From positions 2,455 to 26,799 of the forward strand of contig BEXV01004321.1 of NCBI GenBank assembly GCA_003118195.1: a stretch of 24,345 nucleotides of DNA. Reading direction: 5' to 3'. The notes beneath the pieces were generated by a model, which was given only the letters and a program-made list of their open reading frames with translations, searched no databases and was not told the origin of the DNA. Positions 1 through 12,200 of this stretch are shown piece after piece. Position 1 is the first letter of the stretch; each line of letters starts with the position of its first letter. The DNA comes from Hemicentrotus pulcherrimus (lineage: Eukaryota > Echinodermata > Echinoidea > Camarodonta > Strongylocentrotidae). A program made the translations under genes and the position numbers.

Positions 1-105
1 TGTCACGTCAACAAATTGAACTGCTTTAGTAAAATGCTGCTTTCATATCTTTCCTTTCTTTCTATTATTCATTTCTATGATAGAATTTGCTTTTTTCTTA
101 CACAG

Positions 106-251
106 TACCAACCGGACAATCGGCAGATATTCCAGGAGTGCAGAACGTACAATATTACGTGTCAACCTTCTCAACAAACTATTTCAATGCATCAGAATAT
201 TGTTACCAAATAGATGGACAGCTCGCGCAGTTAAAAACATCAATTATGTAT
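106..251 (+). CDS. Exon: N-terminal part of the C-type lectin domain
   Basis: The acceptor is a pyrimidine-rich tract ending in CACAG at 101-105; the donor GTAAGT is at 252. The exon enters in phase 1 and leaves in phase 0. It encodes the first strand and first helix of a CTLD: an aromatic run (VQYYVSTF), an NAS glycosylation sequon, the first conserved cysteine (SEYCYQ) and the GQLAQLKTS segment, which matches the common 'C...GG.LA.I.S' pattern. A competing donor at 248 would leave phase 2 and not fit the next exon. The domain's start and the signal peptide must lie in upstream exons outside the window. Confidence 0.82.
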
Positions 252-3200
252 GTAAGTTGTTTTGGGTCGGACTGAATAAAGCATACAAAGAAACAAATAC
301 GAACTCGCTCTTATGTAAGGGCTGTACGTCTGGTTCGACTAAAAGAATCGCCTAATTATTTGTAGTTTATTCCTTTTTTTTTGTTATAGATTATTCAACC
401 TTAATACATTATATGTATTACATGTTTGAAAACAGTGTCATCTGCGGCACGGCAATCGACCTCATACCCCCAACCCTAAGGGAATTTACAGATACAATCT
501 GCGCATGGGCGGATAAAGGTCATTTGTACCAAAAAGATGAAAATATGCGCTCATGAAAGTTATGTAAAATTATTAATTTATGCACCAACGGTACATTGCA
601 AGATCACAGGTCGAAGTATTCTTTTCAAGAGGGCAAACAAAAGGTATTCATGAAGCACATCTAGGACTTTGGCAGTTATTATTCTAAGATGCTCAAAGTG
701 GAACTTCTCCATGTGTAAAAGATCTGTGGATATTTGGGGTCATTTGTACCATGTGCTATCTGTAAACTCCCTTATTTTAAGCAAGAAGTTACCAGCAACA
801 GTTTAATCGCAATGTTTGAATTCATCTTTGTGAAATGAAATGAATCATTTTTGGAATTTAATTCAATCCGATGCAACATCCTTTTAGTATTTATGTTCAT
901 AATTGTCTATTTATTGTTAGTGAATAAAGATGTAGGTGGTCTATCGTATTTTATTCTTATTTATCTATTCTATCAGACATAATTAATCTTCCCTTAAACT
1001 CGATTGTTATTCGGTTGTCTCCTCACTCACTGTGAGGTTTTGTTCCGGTGCATGTACATGTATTTCATTTAACCCCCTTTTTTTGCTCTGAAGGTTGTAA
1101 TATTGTTTAATCATATCATGTTTTGATTTACGATAACTCTATACTAAACAAGCTTACATCAATTGCTAAATATTCTTCACTACCTTTGGATATTACCATA
1201 AAATATTCAGTAGGTTAGTGATCTTCATCCTCGCATAGTATATTTTTCAAATCGTTAATTGAAATGTTATTGTACTATGTACGCGATGTTTTTATCATGA
1301 TGTAACTAATTTCTTTCGGTTACTTAAAGAAAATAAACACCGTATCAGCCTTGAGCTGCGTTTCATGTATAAACCAGTCCAATTCAATCAACCACGTTGT
1401 GATTGTGGCCGGACCTTGTGCCTTTCAACCGAATATAACGATCCGTTTATATCCAGGTCTCCTTTATATAGTTTCGTACGTTTTCTAAAATACATACTTG
1501 ATTCAAACTTCCATTTATGAAGAGAAATTCACTGGAAATAAAATAGAAAAATGTTTATTGTTTTGTTGATAATACAGTCAGCAGTGACAAGTCAATTTGG
1601 ACATATTGGAAACGAAAATTTTTGGTTTGGGCTTGATGATCTGAGCAAGGAAGGCGATTTCCGATGGGCTGATGGAACGTTGTTGAGAAATACAGGGTAA
1701 GATGATATTGTATTTTCTCTCTCTTTCTCTTCCATCTCTCTCTCTCTCTCTCTCCCCTCTCTCTCTCTCTCTCACTCTCTCCCCCTCTCTCTCTCTCTCA
1801 CTCTCTCCCTTTTTTCCCTCTCTCTTTCCATCTCCCTTGCCCTCCTCATCCTTACCATCCCTCTCTCTTGGGCATTTCGAGGTAGATGTATAAACAGTTT
1901 ACGGCTTATAGTCTTTTGATCTACAACCAGTTCGTCCGCTACCCAATTGGTCTATATGGTCTATACCCGCCGTGTATACTATCCACATGGTCTAATAATC
2001 ATTGTGTCAACCTATCATTTGGTCTAAAAAAAAAAAAACATTTGCGCTTATAATCATGTGGTCTAGTTTCCAATCGGTTCAATCTCCAATAAGTCTGCTA
2101 CCCTTTTCGCTCATTTACTCTAATTTCAAGTCGGTTTAATTCAAAGTTCGTCTAATGTCAATTTTGTCTTCCATCCACAAGGTGTAATAATCATTTATTG
2201 ACTATTGATAATTATGATTGAATGATTAGTAAACAATATGAATAATAGACGAATGGCCATTATACAAACTTGGAATAAGACCAAATGATAAGTAGGCAAG
2301 ATGATGATTAGACCACATCGATAGGATCGAGCCGGTCCGGGTGTAGACCATATGGAAATGGACTATTGGCTGGTAAACTAAACTGGTTGTAGAGTAAACA
2401 ACGATTCATCCACATTTCTTACATATTTCACACTTCACCTCTAGATCTGCACGGTCGCCCGTTTACCACACACGCATTATTGTACAACACAATAGGTACC
2501 AATTGGAAGAAGAATTGCATTGTGCAACATATTGCCACTGCCAATAACAATTGCCGTCTTGATTAGTAACTATGATATACCTCTCTTTAGTATTTTAAAT
2601 AAATCTAGTCATCTGATTGGTCAAAATTAGAGTCGTGATTGTATCGGTCAATAGTTTTTAAAAGATGCCCATTGCCCAGGGTAACGGGCCTCATAAATAA
2701 ATTTTGCTTAGATACCCGCTGGTTTACGTGTAAAAAGTTATCGATTAAAAACAATTTAAAGAAGAGAAACCAAAAAATTATTTGGCGGGCGGTATCCGAA
2801 TTTCAAAGAGAAAATCACACTTCCATGAAATTTCATTTTCTGCCCCTTTATACGACACCTCAATCAGCAAAAATGTGCCAGGAATAAAAAGATATGTCTG
2901 TTTAAAGTAATGTTTGTATGTCCATCATTTGACTAAACAAACTCGTTTTCACTGGCTGCCTGCCGGAGCAACAAACAGAGTTGACAAAAGACTGTTTCGT
3001 TGACGATCAGCCATGCACAAAGGAGACGAAAGGGCTTGATGCATAGCTGATCATCAACGAAACAGAGTTGAGCCTTTTGTCACTCTGTTTGTTTCCACGG
3101 CAGGCAGCCAGTAAAACGAGTTTGTTCAGTCAAATTATGGAAATGCAATCATTACTTTAAACAAACAGAACTTTGTTATTCCTGGCTCATCTTTGCTGAT

Positions 3201-6200
3201 TGAGGTTGTATATGAAAGGGCAGACAATGAACTTTCTAGAAATGCAATTTTCTCTTTGAAATTCAGATACCGCCCGCCTAATTACTATTTGGTTTCATCT
3301 CTTCAAATGTTTTAATCACTCATGCGAGACAAATGCATCATATGAGTTGCATCAAATGGAAGCGGAGGATCTAAGCTTTACAAATATGTGTCATTTATTA
3401 AATATACTTGTGATTAAGTTATGATAAAACATCGATAATTCTCGGTTTCGTTTTTTTTCTGGGACGCAGTGTTTATAGGTATTCGGTTTAATAGGGCTAC
3501 ATCTAGCAGATGATCTTTGACTCAACTTTGTCGTTAGATCTGCGTGCCAATGACTACTGAATCGTGCTTCGAGCAATGATGATCTCGCCATTATCAAATA
3601 TGGGCCTAGGTTCCATCGTCCCCCGAAAAGCTCCACGTGATTTCTACCAGGTTGATTTACCCAACAAAGTATGAAACCTCACCCCAATAAAAGAAGGTTA
3701 CTTAATCCGAGAGATTTATTATAATCTTGAAATTAATCGATAAGAGTATACATCAACGTGTATGAGAAAGCCAGAAAGGCATAACGTAAGAATAATGTTC
3801 AGTTTCTCAGCATGACAAGGGCATCGTCGTTTTCTTGATAACATGATGTACAATGTGAAGTCATTAATTAAGTAAATATATTCAAAATTATGGATGCTCC
3901 CCCCCCCCGGTGTGTCTGGTGGTAAAGCATTTCAATCACATGCTATTATCCTTTATATTACAATTGCTGGAAGCTCGGGGTTTTAGGTATTTAATTGCGG
4001 TCTGATGAGCATCAAGAGGCACGCCTTGGAGCCCTTGGTGGGGTCCAGGGGGCAGAGCCCCTGGAAGCTCGGGGTTTAATTACGGTCTGATAAGCATCCA
4101 GGCCCCGCCTTAGAGCCCTAATTAGTAGGGTCCAGGGGGCAGTGCACCCGGAAGCTCAGGGGTTTTTAGGTATCTAATTACGGTCTGATGAGCACCCAGG
4201 GGCCCGCCTAAGAGCCCTTCCTGGGGTCCAGGGGTGGAGAACCCGTAGGCTTTGGGGTTAGAGGCCTTTAATTGAGGTCATATGAGCATTTTTGTTTATA
4301 CGTTATATGTGACATTGGCAGGTAACTCATTTTTTCTCTCCGTCTTTCTTTCTTTTTCTCTTTAACATACTTTTTCAAAAAGTGAGGGGGGAGGGGGGCT
4401 CGAGCCCAGTCAATTTGCAGACCATGACATAAAGGCTTCTAAATAAGCGTATTTTTCGCCCTACTTTAATTTTGGAATTTATCATTTTCCAACAAACGCA
4501 TACAAATTGAGAACAAATACCGGGAAATCATGTCATAATAGGAACATTTGTAAATCACTCATATCGAATAAGAAATACCCCCCCCCCCCCATCTGTACAC
4601 CATGGTTCAGGGGCTCATGTTTTCTCACTCCTATAGCAACAAACAGACACGCTTTCCCATTCTCTCACAATAGGTCCACGATATGCGCGTATCGCTATTA
4701 TAAAGACATCCATTGCTAAATACCGTATATGTGGCATGTGCAATGTTTATAAAATTTAATTCCAGGGAACTTTCCTTTTCTTTGAATGGAATTGTATATG
4801 TGATTTAATTCAGGTTTTATTATTGTTATGTTCTTTTGGGTTAAAAATACAAACCGTGTTTTAATACTCCTTTATTATGATTATTGTTATTATTATTATT
4901 ATTATTTTATTTTTTTAAATTTATTTATTTATTTTTTAATATTTATTAATTTAGTGTTATTATTGTTATCATTATTATTGTTATTATTATTGTTATTAAT
5001 GTTATGATCATTGTTAGTGTTGTCATTTGCAAAGAACCACTTTCTGTATTAAACATGTACAGCGCTATACATTCTGTTTTTGAATGAATATCGNCGGCGC
5101 CTATGTCTTCTGGTACATGAAGTTTTACGTGAGTCGGGTTCATTTAGGTTTTGGCAAAGATGGCGACTCCGCTTTCGAACAAGACATACAAATTCATCAA
5201 ACTGTTAATGACCTGGCGTTGGCCATCTGTGTGTGGAACGGGTGTGGAAGTTACTAGCGTTGCTATTTGAGTCAGATATGGAGGTCGTCTCTGGCTGAGA
5301 CCATAACTGGTATATGTCCTGAATGTAGTCTCTTTCCCCCTCTTTTTCCTCGCCTTCTCCATCTCTTTCGCTTGCTGTCTCTCCAATTCTCTACTTTGGC
5401 CTCGCTGTATTAGAGTCGTCAGCAAACATAAGAAAGGACAGGGTTGTTGAAGACATGTAACAATTACAATTGTTCCCTATCATATGTTTTTAACTAAATA
5501 TTATATCTATCTTCTCAGCTATAAAAAGTCGTTTTAACTAAAGCTTGGTGCATCAAGCTTTAGTTGGAAAGACTTTTCAAATTAATAACGAAACCTTTCT
5601 TTTCAATGAGGGCAAATCATAGCTGAGAAGATAGAAATTGTATTTGGTGAACAAAACATGATAGGGTAACAAATCAACATGTACAACCTCAACTGGTACA
5701 TGATATTTTCAAGAAATTGTCTGCGCCCATGTCATTCTAAAAGGCATCACATCATGCCAAGAATATCATCATTTATATATCTCTTGTACATTTTCGTAAG
5801 GAATTCTTTACATCAAAGGACATCGGAATACCTATATTCTTAATTTGGGGGGTTAGGTTTCCTTCAAAGTAGCTAGAAGAGCCATTGTAGTAACATATTT
5901 ACAGCTCATGGAACCATTTTTTTAACGTTCACTGTAGCGTTTTTAAGGGCTTTCATCTTTTTTTCTGATAAGCCATCCCTACAAATTGTTATTTGTTATT
6001 GTTAACGATCGATTTACTAGGAAAATTGTAATTTTGCTAGTTTTAGGAGCCATTGTATTAACAGATTTACAGCTCATGGAACCAATCTTTGTTTCTTTCT
6101 GACGTACGCTTTTGCGTTGTTTAGGGCATTCATCCTTTTTGTGATAAGCCACCCCTACAAATTGGTAATTTTGATTGTTCTGTATGGATTTACACTGTCG

Positions 6201-9200
6201 CTCATATAGTTAGAATATTTTTTAAACCCCAATTTATGGAATTATTTTGACAATGATTTATTCCTAATAGATCTAGACAATAGTATACATTCTCAGATTG
6301 TATTGAATCATCATTTACCAGTGTTTGTTTTGCGTGACTGCTAAAGCATATATATGCTACTATGCTTATCAACTAGGGGACCTACGCCCTGGGGCCTCAC
6401 AGTTACGAGGCCATTGCTTGGCCACTGAACCATGACTGTACGCATCGGGGGCTACACACTAAAAATTAATAGTACAAATTTGCTCCCTATAGGATGCAGA
6501 CCGCAATTTTACAGACTTGCACCCTAAGAGGTACAAAAGAGCACCCTTTGGGGTGCAAATGAGCACCTTAGGGGTGCAGACCGCTTAATCTACAATAGCA
6601 GCCACGTATTGCAGACTTGCACCCTATAGGTGGCTACTATTGTAGCAGCGATCTGCACCCCAAATGTACCCCTATTTCTTAGTGTGTAGGGTAGGGGGTA
6701 GTTCCTACAAATAANATGATTTACCCAACGAAATATGGTACTTAAAGGAAACCTCACCCCAATAAAAGAAGGTTACCTAATCAAAGAGATGTATTATAAT
6801 CTTGTCCATTAATCGATAAGATTATATGTCAACGTGTATGAGAGAGCCCGAAAGGAATAACGTAAGAATAATGTTCAGTTTCTCAGCATGATATGGGCAT
6901 CGTCATTTTCTTGATAACGTGATGTACCATGTGAAGTCGTTAATCAAGTAAATATATTCACAATTATGGATGCTTCCTTCCCCGGTGTGTCTGGTGATGA
7001 AGCATTTCAATCACCCGTCATTATCCTTTATATACAATTGCCGGAACGTAAATTGCATAAATAAGTTTGTGTCATTCTGGGGTGAAGGTTTCTCATAAAT
7101 GAAATAGATTTGTCAACTGATATATTTCAGTATTTTAAAATGAACAAGTCAACACAAAGCAAAGCATCCCCTCGCAGGGTATAAATGGCTCATATACGTC
7201 AGAAAAAGTGACCTCCATTGGACTATACTATCATATTACTAGGCAAGGAACATAACCACATTTTCACATATATAATTAGGTGTTTTTGTATATTTAATGA
7301 GATACGACCTTTCACCTTTGACCTCCATACTCAGAAATCGAACTTAGGCTGAACATGTATTTTTGATACCATGTACCTTCAGATTAAATTTCATTGAAAT
7401 TCGTCAAACAGTAAAGTTATCGATGGAAACCAGATTCGCATATTTAATGAGCTAGGAACTTTGACATACATACTCCGAAATCGAACTTAGGCTGTGTTTT
7501 GATACCATGAACCTTCTTATCAAATTTCATTAAAATCTGTCAAACAATACAAAAGTTTAATAAAGATCGGAAACTAGATTCGCATATTTATTGAGATTTG
7601 ACCTTGTTTGATCTACATACTCGGAAATTGAACTTAGACTGTGTTCTCATCTATGATTTTACCTCATTGAAAGGAAAAGGTTTTGTTTGTTATTTGAAAA
7701 GTCTTTCCAACTAAAGCTTGGTGCATGATACACGTACAACTTTTACTGGTACGTCATATGTTAAATACAATGGCTGCGCCCATGCCATGCTAAAAGGCAT
7801 CACATAACGCCAAGAATGTCTTCCTTTATATATCTCTTGTACATTTTCGTAAGGAATTTTGTACATCAAAGGGCACGAATACATCTCATTTTTCAAAATA
7901 CCTATACACTTATTCTTTGGGATGAGGTTTCCTTTCAAAAAGCGAGAAAAGCCATCGTAGTCACATTTTTACACCTCATGGAAACATTTTTTTTCTTTCC
8001 TTCTGGCGTTCACTGTGGAGCAGTTTAGGGCTTTCAGCTTTTTTCCGTTAAACCACCTCTACAAATTGTTATTTTTGTATATTCTGGATTGATGTACTAA
8101 GAGAATTGCAATTTCGCTAGTTTTACTACGTTCGTTTCGTACATGGCTGTTTGCTTTGTTTGTTGGTTTAACATCAAAGATAAACTCATTCTTGATATTT
8201 GATTCATCACAGTACTATAAATGGAACTATATGCGATAGCATGACATTTTTATAACGTCGAATTTGCAGATTCACTGAATGGGCTGGTAATCCAGATAAT
8301 CACGAAGGGTCTGAACACTGCGTAGAAACTTTTACTACCGGCTGGAATGATCTATCCTGCAAAGGTTCCCGAAGGTTCGTCTGCGAGAAATCAGAGGGTA
8401 TGCCATGTTATTTAAATATCAACTAAACAATGTGATAGTACGTAGTGATGAAATGTGACCTTACTTGTTTTTACTTACTAAGGTGTCTGCTGGAACTTTG
8501 AATAGAGATAAATAAATGACATTCTTTTCCATTCTCACGTAAATAGGTATAGGAACATCAATCGAATGAAACGCTTTCACATTTAACAAAGCCACTGTTA
8601 GTCTCAATTATCAGCTAAATTCGATAGCCAAGTCATGTTTTTTTGTTTTCTCTCTTAGATGTAAATTGAAACTATTTAGGAATTAATTAATATCAGCATA
8701 AAAATTACCAGAACTTGGGTAACGCCTTAGAGTTTACCGTATACATTGATCAGTGTTGTCCTCTGAACCTCTGAACCGTGACACAGGAAACTTATTTCCT
8801 TTTAATGATGGAAGGGTGAAATAGGCAGACTTTTTCAATACACTTAGTAACGAATTTTGAGGGGAAAGGGTGGTTCGGATTACATATTACAAATGAATAA
8901 TAAGCGAGGCACATGTAGAAAATATACCATCGGTGAGAATGAGAAAGGCCCTTCTTATTCTCAACCAATATAGAAACACACTTAAGAGAGAAAATTGTGG
9001 AATGCATTATTACCAACGGTCTTTTTTTCTGATAATCTCTCTACCCAGCCCCACCACTCCATCTACTCGCCATGACTTCAACACCTTTCAAGAGTTCTGG
9101 AGCTNTTTTTATTTGTGGGAACTGCCCCCCTACCCTAGCCCGGCGCTGCGTACATTCATGGTTCAGTGGCCAAGCACTGGCCTCGTAACTATGAGGCCCC

Positions 9201-12200
9201 AGGATCAAAACCGTGTTTTTTTCAAGATTCAAATAAGGTTTTATTCATGACTTGTCAAAAAGTCCAAAGACTAAAAATGCAAGTTTACATCAGACATACA
9301 ATCATATAAAAGGCATTCAAAAACATATGTACATATATATAAAGATAACATAGCAAAGGAGAACAAACATATAAAAATAAATATATGTTTAAATCAAAAC
9401 ATTAAAGTAGTAACCAAACAAAAAACGAAAAAAAAGTCGATGTGCTATATTAGTGCCCTTTTGTGGGGTATAATCCTCATTACTGTCATTTATGACTTAA
9501 GGGCGTAGGTCCCCTAGTTGATAAGCATAGTACATACATATGCTTTAGCAGTCACGCAAAACAAACACTGGCAAATTATGATTCGATCCAATCAGAGAAT
9601 GTATACTATTATCTAGATCTATTTGGAATGAATCATTGCCAAAATAATTCCATACATTGAGGTAAAAAAATAATATTCCAACTATTTGAGCGACAGTGTA
9701 TTAAGAAAATCGCAGTTTTGCTAGTTTTAAGAGCCATTGTAGCCATTTTAATAAACTATTTACAACTCATGGAACCTTTATTTCTCTTCCTGGCGTTCAC
9801 TGTTGTGTTGTTAAGGGCTTTCAGCTTCTTTCTGTTAAGCCACCCCTACACATTGCTATTTTGTATTGTTATGATTGATTTACTATGAAAATTACAATAT
9901 CGCTAGGAAACAAACGTTCGTTTCCTACATACTTTTTTTTCTTTGTTTAACATTAAAGATAATCTCATTCCTGATGTTTGAATCATCACAGTACTACAAA
10001 TTCTTTAAAAAATGCAATATCACGACTCTGTTTGACTTCGAATTTGCAGATTCACTGAATGGATTGGCAGGAATCCAAACAATGTAGAAGGGAACGAACA
10101 CTGTGTAGAAACGAAAATGAACGGCTGGAATGACCTTCCTTGTAGCGGACATTTACGAAGGTTTGTCTGCGAGAAATCAGAGGGTATGTCATTTTATTTA
10201 ATATCAGCTAAATAATGTAATAGAAGTTATAAAAAGTGACCTAACATCTAACCTATAATTACTAAGGTGTCTGCTGAAACTATAAATAAAGATAAATCAA
10301 TGACATTCTTATCCATTCCTACGTAAACAGCAATCGAATAAAACGTTATCACATTTAACTAAGCCACTATTACTCGCAAATGTCAGCTGAATTCGATGGC
10401 CAAGCCATGTTAAAATTTGTTTCTGTCTTAGATGTAAATTGAAGACAACGAACTTGGGTAACGATTTGGAGTTTACCTTATACATTGATCAGTGTTGTCC
10501 TCTGAACTTTCTCATTCCTATGCATGATAGCCGTGACACAGGAAACATATTTCCTTTTAATGATGGAAGGGTAAAATAGGCAGACTTTTTCAACAAACTC
10601 ATTAACGGTTCTAAAGGGGAGGATAGAGTTGGATTACATATTACAAATGAATAATAAGCGAGGCACATGTAGAAAATATATCATCGGTGAGAATGAGGAA
10701 GGTCTACTGCTTTCTTTAGACTAAGGCCTTTTTATTCTCAACCAATATAGAAACACACTTAAAAGAGACAATTGTGTAATGCATTATTACCAATAATCTT
10801 TTTCTGATAATCTCTCTTCCCAGCCCCACCACTCCATCTACTCGCCATGACGTCAACACCCTTCGGGAGTTCGGAAGCTACTCTACGTTTCTCCTGCATA
10901 CTCAGCCCTCCTGACAACACAGGCGACACTCTAAGCTACACTGAGAGGGTAGTTGTACAGAGCCTCACCACAGATGGGTATACACTGGACGTCCCGGGCA
11001 CGAAAACAACTCAGACAGGTGGATTAATACAGGGTCTACCTGGTGATGTAACATCCGTCGGTCTTTATAAGTGCTCGAGTACATCTACGACTACTGGTAT
11101 TTCAACATCGGCAGATGTAACAATTCTCTCAAAAGACAGTAAGTATAATTGAATTTGCAATCGAGCAAAGAGTGCTTGAGAATAGGAGTGACACAATATA
11201 AATAACTTTAAAAAACCTTACCATATATATTTTGTTCTTAAACTTAAGGATATTCTTTGTATTCAGTTGTATATAACAAAAATATCTCGCCATATAAATA
11301 GTTGGAGCACTAGCATCATAACCGGCGTCGACGCCATTGTCTTCATCATCCTAACCACTGCATAAAGCTCACACTTATGAAGTTCATATTTCGAAACTTG
11401 TTTTGTTGTTGTGTTGCATGATTGGGGTGTTTTTGAACATTGAGAGACGAGGCGAAATGCATATCAAGGTTCCGACTAGCAAAAACGTTAGAATACTATT
11501 ACCAAATATGAGCTTTTTAGCTTTAATTATTCAGAAAGTTCATGACAGATCTGTGGTTGTGTCATTACCAATCGTACCTTATCCACACGTAGTACTAAAG
11601 TAGGAAGCTCCGTTTACTTCTTTCTTCATTCCTTTTTTTAGGACATTTTCAACCAACTGACGGTCGTTTCACGAAAACGATTTATCCAGGTGACAGCATC
11701 ACACTCTCAGTTTCTACCATGGCTACGTACACAGCAGGACAAGATGAAATCCGATGGAGGACCTTCTCAAACCTTGCTGAAGGATCTTTGTCTCCAGAGG
11801 GAGATGGGACTCTGGACTATACCATTCGATCGGCAACGAAGAGAAAAGCTGATATCTACGGAACGGTTCAAAACGGCATGGTTGAAAATCTAATGTACAG
11901 CTTGATTCGCATCATTGTCAGTGGTAAGGCTACATTTCGTTTTATCCATTCCGTTGTTCTAATGATCTGAAAAATGTATAAAGGAACTACCTGTTAATGT
12001 ATACAAAATTTATCTGTAATTTCGTTCCTTTCTTCTAAAATACGTTTAATCATAATTAGAAAGTTATGATACTATCTGGAGGAATTACGATCATTACATA
12101 AGTTTCAAACGGTGTATTATTACTGGAAGTCGATAAAGCTCTCTCGAACCTCACCATTTGTTGTTACTGATGAGCTCAATACACTTTGAAGATTACCCTA

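Larger units (their letters stand above)
1697..8269 (+). other. Large repeat-filled CTLD intron (6.6 kb to the first exon version, 8.4 kb to the second)
   Basis: No coding exon was found between 1697 and 8269. The interval holds, in order: the CT microsatellite, a GTCTA-rich foldback element, a long palindromic element, a repeat shared with 6717-7046, a minisatellite, AT-rich ATT repeats, a hairpin, diverged tandem copies of an about 175-base unit, an inverted-repeat arm with a nested MITE, and a 145-base tandem repeat. All are listed separately. The stretch 5100-5450 has a 93-codon minus-strand reading frame resembling nothing I recognise. Confidence 0.8.
7690..9104 (+). repeat. Duplicated block carrying the first CTLD exon version and a truncated Ig exon
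   Basis: This block matches, in the same order, 5560-6192 joined to 9699-10878: hairpin half, promoter-distal intron units, CTLD exon, downstream intron, start of the Ig exon. It breaks at an ambiguous base (9105) in the middle of the Ig exon. The exon regions differ more than the surrounding intron appears to. Whether it is a true local duplication or a misplaced paralogous or haplotype contig cannot be settled from the sequence alone. Confidence 0.75.
8398..10049 (+). other. Region between the two CTLD exon versions
   Basis: 1652 bases. It holds the intron downstream of version A, a truncated Ig exon copy (9050-9104), inverted arm 2 (9106-9698), and the intron units leading to version B. 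It is far too long for the two exons to exclude each other through steric hindrance of the spliceosome. Confidence 0.7.

Noticed and set aside
1578..1893. Arg/Glu-rich and Ser/Leu-rich open frames over the CT tract
   Set aside because: Products of the microsatellite; the real exon here is 1578-1696 on the plus strand in another frame.
5144..5425. 93-codon minus-strand frame with a charged QQAKEMEKARKKRGKE stretch
   Set aside because: No recognisable domain, no partner exon or conserved copy; the charged part comes from a CT-rich plus-strand tract. Possibly a repeat fragment, but unsupported.
9050..9187. Truncated Ig exon copy as an alternative last exon giving a secreted lectin
   Set aside because: The frame reads through the N at 9105 into repeat arm 2 and stops at TAA near 9187; with a likely contig join at 9105 this cannot be supported.
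9161..9214. A functional tRNA gene
   Set aside because: The anticodon loop has eight bases, the acceptor stem is not closed, and a related decayed copy exists at 6390-6440; a SINE-like remnant fits better.
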